From Cylindrotheca closterium (Eukaryota; Bacillariophyta; Bacillariophyceae; Bacillariales; Bacillariaceae): 64,000 nucleotides of DNA. Below, piece by piece: positions 1 to 9,740 of the stretch. Positions within the stretch are counted from its first letter, which is position 1; each line of letters opens with the position of its first letter. The stretch covers positions 174,582 through 238,581 of the forward strand of contig CAKOGP040002003.1 of assembly GCA_933822405.4 (NCBI GenBank), in the 5' to 3' direction. Made by a program: the position numbers and the translations under genes. The notes beneath the pieces were generated by a model. It did not search any database. It was not told the DNA's origin and saw nothing but the letters and a program-made list of their open reading frames with translations.

Positions 1-379
1 AGTGAGGGCAAACTCATTTGAGACTGTTGACGGTTCGGGGCAAACCTAATGGTCGGAAAACGTAACCCTAATAATAGTTCACATTTTTATTCACTATCAC
101 AAGAGAAAATAGGTCTCCTTAAAATCCATAAAATTCGCATGGCTATACCAAACCGCCCTGCACCAGTACTGTGCAGTTCCAATTAAATCAAATCACAGCG
201 AGTTCTTCATCATGGGCATAGTCATTTCAAACATTAGTGTCGTCGTCGTCATCTTCCTCAATATCCAAATAAGAGTTTCATAACACTGAATTCATCAACT
301 CATGGATTGATTTCAGCAACCCTATTCTGACTCCACTGGCACGAACCGCATGCCGACAGCCTCACAAGCGAAAATGACT
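1..379. other. left-edge intergenic stretch
   Basis: No open frame here looks like a gene. The stretch is AT-rich and has a short GTC/GTCATC-type simple run around 240-255. It would be the 3' side of the minus-strand gene that follows. Nothing else is recognised. Confidence 0.5.
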
Positions 380-1066
380 CTACGACATGTAAAGTCCAAG
401 AATTGTGATGAGCAGTCCATGAACGAATTGTGACGATGCGAACGACAACATTGATGTTGCTTCCGAGTCAGCAGTACCCTCGTTCGTTCCATCATCACTC
501 GTGACATTGGGATTGTTAAACATGACGGTGCCTTCTGTCAAACCAAAAACTGTTTGACAAGGATCGTTATCCGAGGGATTTGGAAACGCTTGATTGTGCG
601 CCATGATCAAGGGTGGTCCTTCGCCACCGTCGGTCGACAATGCCAAAACAGTAGCGTTCAAGACGGCTCGGAACCCAAATTCTACATCGGAATCGTATCC
701 TTTGACACAGGTCGCGCAACTACCAACCGAGCGAGCCAAGTCGATCACCAATTGTTTGGAAGTCTCCGTCAATCGGTATCCTCGAGTGTATCTGGCATCC
801 GCATCACTTGTGGTGGTCGGATCCGTCAACACTTCAAATTCCGAATTGTAGCAAATGGGAGTATCCACCAGACAATGAACCGAATGTTCAAAGGGTTCTT
901 TCAATGTCTCTCTTCCAGTGTCAATCATGTTCACGGAATCAATGCAAAACTTGTCCATGATGTATCCTTGCACACACAAATTGTCCCCAATTTCTAGGGC
1001 CCAATTTCCAGGACTTCTGAATAAGGAGGCCAGAAGTATAAGCATCGTCGACGATCGTGACATCAT
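380..1066 (-). CDS. secreted, probably lipid-anchored Cys-containing protein
   Basis: A 228-residue protein of unrecognised family. The N-terminus (MMSRSSTMLILLASLFRSPG) looks like a signal peptide. The mature part carries spaced cysteines, including a CATC motif near the middle and a CVQGY...FCID pair near residues 31-41. The last ~20 residues are hydrophobic and end almost at the stop, preceded by small and acidic residues (GTADSEATS), which resembles a GPI-anchor signal or a C-terminal membrane anchor. It is a single exon. The start at 1066 is the first Met of the frame and puts the hydrophobic stretch directly at the N-terminus. It is transcribed divergently from the glycosyltransferase at 1517, with ~450 bp between them that could hold both promoters. 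The cell-surface role is inference from topology; no catalytic motif was seen. Confidence 0.7.
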   Translation of the reverse strand: MMSRSSTMLILLASLFRSPGNWALEIGDNLCVQGYIMDKFCIDSVNMIDTGRETLKEPFEHSVHCLVDTPICYNSEFEVLTDPTTTSDADARYTRGYRLTETSKQLVIDLARSVGSCATCVKGYDSDVEFGFRAVLNATVLALSTDGGEGPPLIMAHNQAFPNPSDNDPCQTVFGLTEGTVMFNNPNVTSDDGTNEGTADSEATSMLSFASSQFVHGLLITILGLYMS

Positions 1067-1516
1067 GGTAGCAAATGCAATAGGGTTGTATAGGGTTGAA
1101 TGGAAGCTGTGAATTTGAATGCGATGTCTTCAACAATATACGATGACGATGATCGGATGATGTATGATGTATATTATATATGGCGGTACAGTATACGGCC
1201 GGTGCAAGTTATATTCTGTGAGAATGAATGCGATGAGATATTTTATAATGACTATATGCATGCCCAAAGCTTGATGGTTCGAGGGGGTCGAAGATATATG
1301 ACCGGAAAGAAAAATTCAAAATGACCCGCATATACGCGCGCACCACGCACACTGTACACATTTTCACCACAATAAAAGACATAAACGACATATAGAATGC
1401 ATCCACCATATTAGACATCATCACTACAATCACCATGCAACTGCACTACAGATAGCGTCAAATAGCGTCAAATAGCGTCGTTCCTCTCTATTCAAATCCC
1501 ACATACAACTGAAGAA
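1067..1516. promoter_or_regulatory. divergent intergenic region with a 10-bp tandem repeat
   Basis: This is the ~450 bp between two divergent genes, so it probably contains promoters for both. Three direct copies of a 10-bp unit (ATAGCGTCAA-like) lie at 1452-1480, about 40 bp upstream of the glycosyltransferase start. The region 1180-1260 is rich in alternating TA. No core promoter element can be assigned with confidence. Confidence 0.35.
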
Positions 1517-3637
1517 ATGCATCGCCCATTTCCCAAAGCCGCTATCACCCTTCTCACCATTATACTTGGCCTGAGATTCTCGACACTCTTGTCATATTTT
1601 CAATTGGAAGCATCAGGAGCATCATCATATTCAAATGATTGGTACAATCAATACTACACTCCTCTTTCCAATGGATTTGCTAACATACCAACAGTCCTCA
1701 TGAATGCCGGTGGTGCTGGCCTGATTGGGCCCTCTTTGAAATCGCTTTCGGAACGAGCCGTTGCAAAAAGTCCAAGTAGTAGCAGTAGTAATAGTAGACC
1801 CAACAGCAACAGCAACAACAACAAGTCCACAAGAAAACGAAGATTATTGCTGGGAATATCGACCAAAGACTATCTAGACAAGGCAGAGCGTCAACATCGT
1901 CGCATCATTCGAGATACTTGGCTACAACAAAACTTTCATGACGACGGCGATCCATCATCATTATCCGAATATTCATCCCACAATAAGGTATGCTCCCTGC
2001 ACAAATTGCTCCAGTCTACTGTTCAAGAGGACTGTCAATTGGTCTACACCTTTCTATTTCCCAACAAGGACAATCAAAGGATTACCAATGTTGAGGAGCT
2101 ATTGGACGTTTATAATCACCAGGGCAATCATAATGAGACCCAAGAAAGCAAGCACGATGCCTTTTTTATTTCCGTTGACAATCCCAAGAATCATTATGAT
2201 GTTTTGTTGCAATGGACCCAATTGGTGGTACAGTTATCATCGCAGAGAAGATCGCTCCTTGGTAGTTTTGATTATGTTGGATTTGCTACCACTCAAGCCA
2301 TGATGTTTCCACAACGCTTCTGGAAGGAAAATAGTGGCATCTTTCAATCGACTTTGCCTCATGAATCCATGGTGGCTGGGATGCCGCTTATCAAGGAAAA
2401 AGAAGGTGATGATGATGACTCAAAGGAGGATTTTGTCACACAATGTGGCAAGTCGTTCTGTCTGGATCCTAATTTCTTGTGCTTTTCCCGAGACGTCATC
2501 CAGCATTTCGCCACTGCCAAAGTATTGAGCTTTGATACCACGATGCAAGAGGATGGGGATGCGGCTAGCCTGGCATCTTCGAAATTGTTTCAACATTTTC
2601 AAGACTACAAAGCAAGTACTGGATCCGGAATATCGTGGAAGAAACTCGTTGGTGTGCAGCGAGCATTCAAAGCTCCAGAAAGGGTGATTTCGGTTTGGGA
2701 CGAGTACGTTGCGACTATTACCGACTATCGACGAGTTTCGATTGAGAAGAAGAACCTACTGCGGCCACAAGAAGAAGAAGAAGAAGAAGAATACCAGCAT
2801 GCTCCTGTAATCGACTATGAAGGAAATCCACGCATGCTGGTAGGAATCTTTACCACCAATCTCAAACCAATTGAACGAAAGCGGCGGAATGCTTTGAGGC
2901 AGACTTTCATCAAATCCTATGACCATACTCCCACACCCCATCGCATTTGCAGTTTACAAGAACTGTTGAAAAAGAAGGTTTCGGAAGAAGACTGTCAGTT
3001 GGCGTACACCTTTGTGGTCGGAGCTGGAAAGAAGAATCAGGCACCAATGGTCAATGTCAATGCCAACCACGCGGATGAAATGGTCATTCCAAGCAGCCAA
3101 ATCACAGAACCAGAACCGGACGTCTTATATTTAAATATTCGAGAGAATATGAACGATGGAAAGTCCGAAACGTGGTTCAAGTATGCGACGCTTTTGGCCG
3201 AGAATCAGTTTTACTTTGATTACATTACCAAAATGGACACCGACACCCTTCTGCATCCGTATCCATTGTTCGAGAAAATGTCCAAGTGGCCCAAATATCC
3301 CAACAATGTTCATGTTTATGGTGGGCATTATGTGGTGAAGCAAGATGCTGCTCAAGGAAAAGTGACAGTATTAGGAACCAGTTACATGGACGGGCCCATG
3401 TATTGGCTGTCCCCCGATGTGGCACGGTTCATTTCCGATCCCAACCGATGCAACCATACGGAATTGAGGACGCATGCCGAAGACATGTCGATCGGAAACT
3501 ATGTGAACTCGTTTCCGTATCCCATTCATCGTCTGACGCTGAGCAATAAATGTTATACGCATCCATTGAAGAGTTTGGAACATTACCGAAAGCGATGGAA
3601 ACGATACAAGACAAAGTTCAAAGAGTTTCATCCATAA
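1517..3637 (+). CDS. GT31-like glycosyltransferase, duplicated-domain type II membrane protein (copy 1)
   Basis: A 706-residue predicted Golgi type II protein. A signal anchor lies at residues ~8-30, then a low-complexity Ser/Asn stem (~84-105). Two related halves follow (from ~109 and ~438). Each begins with an RLLLGI/RMLVGIF strand, a basic helix with R-R-x-IR-x-TW/F, and an ICSL...EDCQLxYTF segment. The C-terminal half keeps glycosyltransferase features: ENMNDGKSETWFKYA, a DTD metal-binding motif at residues 574-576, GGHYV, a GPMYWLSPDVARF acceptor-side segment and EDMSIGNYVN (E655, D656), the pattern expected of beta-1,3-galactosyltransferase/GT31 enzymes. The N-terminal half has TTQ where DTD should be, so it is probably non-catalytic. 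A Glu run lies at ~416-424. The likely role is transfer of a hexose to secretory glycans. The GT31 assignment rests on motifs only. Confidence 0.75.
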   Translation: MHRPFPKAAITLLTIILGLRFSTLLSYFQLEASGASSYSNDWYNQYYTPLSNGFANIPTVLMNAGGAGLIGPSLKSLSERAVAKSPSSSSSNSRPNSNSNNNKSTRKRRLLLGISTKDYLDKAERQHRRIIRDTWLQQNFHDDGDPSSLSEYSSHNKVCSLHKLLQSTVQEDCQLVYTFLFPNKDNQRITNVEELLDVYNHQGNHNETQESKHDAFFISVDNPKNHYDVLLQWTQLVVQLSSQRRSLLGSFDYVGFATTQAMMFPQRFWKENSGIFQSTLPHESMVAGMPLIKEKEGDDDDSKEDFVTQCGKSFCLDPNFLCFSRDVIQHFATAKVLSFDTTMQEDGDAASLASSKLFQHFQDYKASTGSGISWKKLVGVQRAFKAPERVISVWDEYVATITDYRRVSIEKKNLLRPQEEEEEEEYQHAPVIDYEGNPRMLVGIFTTNLKPIERKRRNALRQTFIKSYDHTPTPHRICSLQELLKKKVSEEDCQLAYTFVVGAGKKNQAPMVNVNANHADEMVIPSSQITEPEPDVLYLNIRENMNDGKSETWFKYATLLAENQFYFDYITKMDTDTLLHPYPLFEKMSKWPKYPNNVHVYGGHYVVKQDAAQGKVTVLGTSYMDGPMYWLSPDVARFISDPNRCNHTELRTHAEDMSIGNYVNSFPYPIHRLTLSNKCYTHPLKSLEHYRKRWKRYKTKFKEFHP

Positions 3638-3776
3638 TAGATAGAGGAAGGAAAGTTGTTATTTGAAAATGGTCTATGATACTTGATGCATTAAAATACC
3701 TATTCTACCTATTCCTACAAGATCGCACATGGATTGGCAACCTTTATGCCAATAGTCGACGTTGGATTGACGCCAT

Positions 3777-4628
3777 CTATGCCATTGGTGGAGGTTCCAC
3801 AACGCCGCCATCTGGCGTCGAAAATTGGGCTGCAGGTGCTTTGTGGACTCTAATGTATGCAAAGGCGAGAGCAGCCCCAAGCAAGGCACCACAGATGCCC
3901 GCAATCAAACCAAAGGCATTTGTTGACTCCGGAGGACTTTCGACGGGACCGTTGTATTCTGGTTGGTTTACAGAGCTTTGTCCTTTATTTCCGGGATGAC
4001 ATTTGGAGGGATCTGAAATGCAATCGGGGTTGTATCCCCCACAACCACAGTGCTCTTCCGCGTATTTTTGCAGTGGTCCACACAAATAAGCAGGGACGAG
4101 ACCGTGGCGACCGCGATCGTAATAGGCGGCGCAACTAAAAGTGCCAAGATATCGTGTTGAGAATGTATAATGAGGCAAACCTGGGTATTCCTTTGAAATG
4201 GATGGAATTGTGGTATGAGAAACTGCCAAAGGAAAGTCGAACTGAACTGCTGGCGGAACGACTAGACTACTTACATCGGTGCCACATAATTTACAGCTAG
4301 GCTCGTCTCCCGTCTCCCCCATGTAAACTGGGGCGAGTGTTGGTCCGGTGTAACAAAGGCTTAGATCACCATCGCCGCAGCAAATCTCTTGGTACTTGGC
4401 CCGATTCGCATTGCAGGTTTCTAGGTCTTCAGCAATTAAAATACTCTTGTACACATCAAAACATGTCGTTCCAGTTTCATCTAGCATGCAATCCTTGGAT
4501 GACCCCAACGAGTCTGGGACACCACACAAGAAGCACGGAACCAGTGCTTCGACGTTCGGCGTCAATGATTGAGCTAGCCCAATACTGATTAGAAGATGTA
4601 ATACATAATTCATGATGGTCGTACGCAA
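3777..4628 (-). CDS. Cys-rich single-pass membrane protein
   Basis: A 283-residue type I membrane protein of unrecognised family. An N-terminal signal peptide spans residues ~6-28 (Met6 is a possible alternative start). A Cys-rich ectodomain has several CxxC or CxC pairs, for example FLCGV, CGDGD, CKLCG and HCGCGG, and a GDEPSCKLCGTDVSS stretch. One membrane helix lies near the C-terminus (FGLIAGICGALLGAALAFAY), followed by a short Pro-rich tail ending in PPPMA. It is a single exon and converges on GT copy 1, whose stop lies only ~140 bp away. A second, similar Cys-rich block (CFLCGVPDSLGSSKDCM and SCKLCGTDVSSL) suggests two ectodomain repeats. The function is unknown; a cell-surface role is inferred. 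Confidence 0.7.
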   Translation of the reverse strand: MRTTIMNYVLHLLISIGLAQSLTPNVEALVPCFLCGVPDSLGSSKDCMLDETGTTCFDVYKSILIAEDLETCNANRAKYQEICCGDGDLSLCYTGPTLAPVYMGETGDEPSCKLCGTDVSSLVVPPAVQFDFPLAVSHTTIPSISKEYPGLPHYTFSTRYLGTFSCAAYYDRGRHGLVPAYLCGPLQKYAEEHCGCGGYNPDCISDPSKCHPGNKGQSSVNQPEYNGPVESPPESTNAFGLIAGICGALLGAALAFAYIRVHKAPAAQFSTPDGGVVEPPPMA

Positions 4629-5650
4629 TGCAGTCTATCTAGAGTCGCTTTTGTTGGAAATGACTATAATAGGGAACTTCATCGATAGCTGCAAAGGTTT
4701 TCTCGTAAACATGGCCGTTGCGTGAGCGATGGTTCAAAAATGTAACACAAAATGTGGGTTGCAGTTGAAAAAACCTCAGAACGGATGACACGCGTAGATT
4801 CGGTACTTTTGTAGCGTTTCACATGTATGAAATAAATTGTTTTAGCGAAGCACACGCAATAAACTAAAACTCGTGATGTCAAATCAAAACCCGAAAGTGA
4901 CAGACAAGTCAAATGAAAACCTGAAGGACCTTCGAGGTGGAAAGTCTCCTCTCTGTGTCGCTGCTCGTTTACATACACGCGTACACGTGTACGTACAATG
5001 TGTGCTCACACCATTTTGGAACCGAAACAGGAGTGTACGTGTGCAGTGAGTGTGCAGTGTGCAGTGTACAGCACACTTTGAAACTCCTTTTTATATAGTT
5101 AGAGGTTGTGCAATAGTGATACTAGTATGTCGGTAGAGAGGTACTAGGTAGGTTCCACGAAGAGCAAAATAGGTGCTAACGGCCATATTGCAATTGCTGC
5201 TCCAATCTCGCAAGACAAGAATATGGATCCGCAGAGAAACCTTCAAACAAGTACCGTAGTCGATTGTCCCTCTTGATCTTGTGATCATAATGAGTCTTAT
5301 ATATGTAATATTGGTATTTAAAATAATATAATGTGTGTATGATGCAGTGTACCGGTATATATTTCGTTTCAAACTATCTCCTCCATCCGCTCCACAGGTC
5401 GAGTCAGCACGTCATAAACAGTTAAAGGCATTGCTGTTGTTAAATAAAAGTAGGTCAAATAATTGCTTGCTACTTCCTTGAGGAAATAATAAGATTTTTT
5501 ATATTTTGTTTGTTGCATGCGCCATCGCGTTGCACATACTGTATATATCCACCTGCATATATGCGTGCTATGTTATCATCATTCATTTTGACTGAGCACA
5601 AGACACCAATAGTACCTACTGTATACTAATAAGACAATAGCAAATTAACA
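4629..5650. other. 1-kb intergenic region
   Basis: No convincing gene. At 4980-4993 there is a 14-bp perfect palindrome centred on CACGTG, the core bound by bHLH/bZIP factors. Around 5033-5075 there are several GTGCAGT copies. Both lie between divergent genes (minus-strand gene ending its 5' side at 4628, LRR gene starting at 5651), so regulatory sites are plausible. Small open frames here have no features of genes. Confidence 0.35.
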
Positions 5651-8600
5651 ATGGACGTTCCGGAAGAAGATGACGTTCAGATCTCCAAGCGTCAGGCCAT
5701 TCAGGCAATCATGAAAGATACGTCATTGTTACCTCAGGAGAAACAACAAAAGATTCAAGAGTTCATGGCAGGAGGAGCAAAGACAGAAGAATCCGCAAAG
5801 GCGGCGGAATGTATACCATTATCTCGACAGGATGATTCCTCGTCGTCAATGGAGACGAAACAAATGAAAGTTGTATCAACCATGTCAGGGTCAAATGTTT
5901 CAGATTCAACACCTCAACCGCCATACGCAGCACCACGGGCAACTTCTGAACATGTCGGCTCGGAAGCTAGCGCCGGCGTACCACGCTCAAACTTGGCATC
6001 AATTAGTCCACCTAGATCACCTATGCATCCTGGTGGTGATGAGTGTCCATCTCGACAGGAATTGGTTAGAGAGATCATGAACAATATCTCCTTGACAACA
6101 CAAGAGAAGCAACAAAAAGTCCGCGATATGATGGCTAGTGCTAGTGCTGCAGCACCATCTCACCCGTCAACAGCAAGAATATCCAGAAGATCAATGCAAA
6201 TGCCATTTGCCCCATTGAGTGCTGGAGCAGGTTCCGTTAGAAGAAGCTTCCAAGTCCCGTCATCTCCACTTGTGGGAGCTTCTTCGGCATCTGGAAGTGC
6301 TGCCGATCCGGCGGCTCGCAAAATGGCACGACAATTAGCAGCTGCATCAGCTCGACTGTCTCTTCAGGTTCCCATGCAAAGTCCTACCCGATCAAGAGAG
6401 GCCAGCCTTCCTCCAGCTCCTGCTCTTGAGGACGCCGAGAATGAAGATAATAGTGAAGGACTCAAACCGAAATCTCGTCAAGACTTGGTCAGAGCGATAA
6501 TGCAAGATTCCTCCTTGGCTGCTCAAGAAAAACAACAGAAAGTTCGGGATATCATGTCAAGTGGGACACCATCGACACCAACAGGTCCGTCCGCAAGAAG
6601 ATCGTTGAATATGCAATCAGCTCCGATGAGTGCACCTTCTGCGAGGCGATCCCTGCAAGTGCCATCTTCTCCATTGGTCGGAGCTGCTGCCGTGTCAACG
6701 GGAGCAATCGACCCAGCAGCTCGTAAAATGGCAAGAGCGTCAGCTCGAGGAAGCATTTCTTCACCCCTAGTGTCACCAGAAGGACGAAAGTCAGTTGGAC
6801 ACAGATTGTCGCTTCAGGCTCCCATGCAAGCGCTGCCTGGAGGAGGCGTTCGGAAATCTCTTGAATCAGTCCCTCATGCGCCGCCTCTTGACAATAGTGA
6901 AGAACGCGAACCAAAATCTCGCCAAGACTTGGTCAGAGAGGTAATGAAAGACTCTTCCTTGACTGCACAAGAAAAGCAGCAAAAGGTTCGGGATATCATG
7001 TCAAGCGGGGCACCATCAACACCAACAGGTCCGTCCACGAGAAGGTCATTGAAAATGGAGTCGGCTCCTACGAGTGCACCGTCTACGAGACGTTCCTTGC
7101 ATGTGCCATCTTCTCCATTGGTCGGAGCTGCTGCCGTATCCACGGGAGCAATCGACCCAGCAGCTCGCAAAATGGCACGCGAGGCTTCTCGTTCTTCGCC
7201 CCTATTGTCGCCAGGACGCAAGAAGTCGGTTCAGTCTTCCATGCAATCACCAGGCTCGGCGACAGCAAGAACGCCGCTTCAGGCTCCCATGCAATCGCCA
7301 GGTGCAGCTAGAAGATCATTGATTCCTCCCGCTCCTCCAATTATGGAAGAGGAAGATGGAGAAGAAGATTCACCCAAATTGTCTCGGCAGGACATGGTCA
7401 AACAAATAATGTCAGACTCGTCCTTGTCAACCCAAGAGAAGCAAGCAAAGGTTCGAGATGTCATGTCGCAGAAACCATCGGTCGATGCCAATTCAAATGC
7501 AACGCTGCACAATTCTAGAAGCTCACTGCAAATTCCGCCAATGTCTCCTCTGCAAGAAGACGTCCAGGCCAAGTTGGGCGATGGAGAAGATATACAGGAT
7601 GGACTCATTTCCGATGAGGCATCGTCTGGTTCTAAAAGGAATTCGAATGCCCAAGTTGGTGCCGCGTTGGTTGGCGCTGCTGCGGTGGGTGCTGCCTCGG
7701 CACCATCGATAGACCCCGCCACTCGAAAACTCCAACGAGAATCCAGTCGAAACCAAACGTCGGGATCTAATCAAAGCCGTCGAAGCTTGAACGTTTCAGG
7801 ACATGGGTCCGTTGGTTCTTCGAAAAGCTTGCTTCGTAATTCGAATCATGGCCAACGGGCACCAGCTCCGGACGCGATGAGGCAATCGATGATTCAATCA
7901 GTGAGGCAAGACCGAGAGCTCACCGAAGAAGAGAAAGAGGAACAAATTCATGAGATAGTTTCTGGAAATGCTGGTATGGGTGTCGTATCAACCGAGTCAT
8001 ATCAGCTCTCAAGTCGTCATCCAACCGCAAATTCCGAACTTGAAGTCGACGATGAGTCAGCAAAGCCAGAGATGGACGAGAACGGGGAAGAACCGGAAGT
8101 TGTTATTGATGCTGATGAAGGAGGAGGCGCGACATCACAAGTTCCTGCCGAGGTTGCGGTATGTATTACACATGACCAGTACTATTGTTTATCCACTCTG
8201 GCTAACTATATCTTGTTTCCACAGGCATTCGTGGCAAATCAGGATTTCGCCAGAAATGCTGTCATTCCTACCGATGTAGTTACAACAGATGACATTGAGG
8301 AGGAGGAGGATCTTCGGAAACGAAGGTTTTTGTGGGCTGGGTGCTGTTGCTTCTGCATGTTGATCATCGCAATCGTTGTGCCATTAGTTGCTCTTGCACC
8401 CGAAAAAGATTCTGCCATCGTGTTGGAACAAGAGCCTAGTGCAGCACCGTCCCTGTTCCCAACACAGGCGCCATCGGCCCCACCAACTCCCGGTGCAGTT
8501 TTGGAACTTCTTTTGGAGCTTGAAGCTCTCTATCCGAGCTACGATGACTATTTGCAGGCATTCAATAGCAGCGAGACGATTCAGTATAAAGCACTCTATT

Positions 8601-9707
8601 GGGCAACCAGCGAAGGGAATCAAGGTGGCCTCTCAGGCTTCGATCCTCGTATGGTCAGTCGATTTGCCCTTGCAACTTTCTACTTTGCTACAAACGGTGA
8701 TGGCTGGGTACGATGCCAACGCGATGGTACGAATTGCGACCCCGGTGCAGAGTGGCTATTAGCTGATGACGAGTGCGGTTGGCTGGCAATTGCCTGTGCT
8801 GACGGCACAACTGATGTCACCCAGATTTTTTTCCGTAAGTTGATTTGTTGGATTAATCTTTCGGCGTCTTCTCTTCTAACTTTGACTCTATGATGACGCA
8901 GCCCCTACCGGACAAGCTGGTGAAAACAATGTTGCAGGTACCTTACCTTTTGAATTGTCGTTCTTGACAGATTTGACAAGAATCACCATATCACGGAACA
9001 ATATCGGTGGTTCTATCCCCGCGTGGACTGATTTGACAAAGCTCGAAGCAGTCATTTTGAGCGAGAATCAACTTACGGGAGAATTGCCGTCGTCCTTGAT
9101 CAACAATAATCAAAATCTGCGCCAGATTAGGCTCCAAGGCAATCAGATCTCGCAGTTACCGCAAGATCCAATTCGGTCTTCAGGCTTGACTCTACTGGAT
9201 CTTCAGAACAATGCTTTGTCAGGCCCAATACCTGAAGGGATTCAAGGCTTGAGTGCTTTGCGTAAGTCAATCAAATTGTTGATGCAATCAATGACAAGAA
9301 GATCTTTTCCAACGCCGTACTTTTGCACCCCACAGAAACACTTGACCTTCGAGGGAATAGTTTGAATAGCACGGTACCTGAAGGGCTATTTCAAATAGAC
9401 TCTCTGAGGAATCTCTATTTGGCTGACAATGCGCTCTCTGGTAATATCTCGGCATCTTTCGAGTTGCTGACCAGTATTCGTAAGTATCGGTTGTGCCCAC
9501 TGAATCGTTTACCCGTCTTGGATCTTTGGAATACTAACATTCAACGATTCGATTGTAGGGAGAATGGAATTGGCTGGCAACAACTTGACCGGTGAAATTC
9601 CAGCCGGATTATGTGCATTCAAGACAGACCCTGGTGATCTATCCTTTTTGACCGCTGATTGCGACAAAGTAATTTGCGCTTGTTGCGACAATGATTGTTC
9701 TGCATAG
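5651..9707 (+). CDS. LRR receptor-like type II membrane protein with N-terminal repeat array (five exons)
   Basis: Spliced as 5651-8158, 8225-8834, 8902-9261, 9336-9479 and 9559-9707 (introns of 66, 67, 74 and 79 nt, all GT-AG); the frames join without stops into 1256 residues. Residues ~1-860 are probably cytoplasmic and disordered. They carry a helical motif of ~28 residues of the type SRQDLVREIM..SL..QEKQQKVRDIM at ~14, 135, 276, 424 and 579, plus a weaker copy near 745. Linkers repeat RRSLQVPSSPLVGA and DPAARKMAR. A membrane anchor (GCCCFCMLIIAIVVPLVALA) lies near 870-895. The ectodomain begins with an LRR N-cap (NGDGW...CGWLAIAC) and has about 6-7 plant-type LRRs (LTLLDLQNNALSGPIPEG, LETLDL-like units) and a Cys-rich C-cap. 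There is no kinase domain. A role in cell-surface recognition is inference. The gene converges with GT copy 2, with 33 bp between stops. Confidence 0.85.
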
Positions 9708-9740
9708 TCTATCTGGCTTGCTGAAAATACGATCTTGTTG

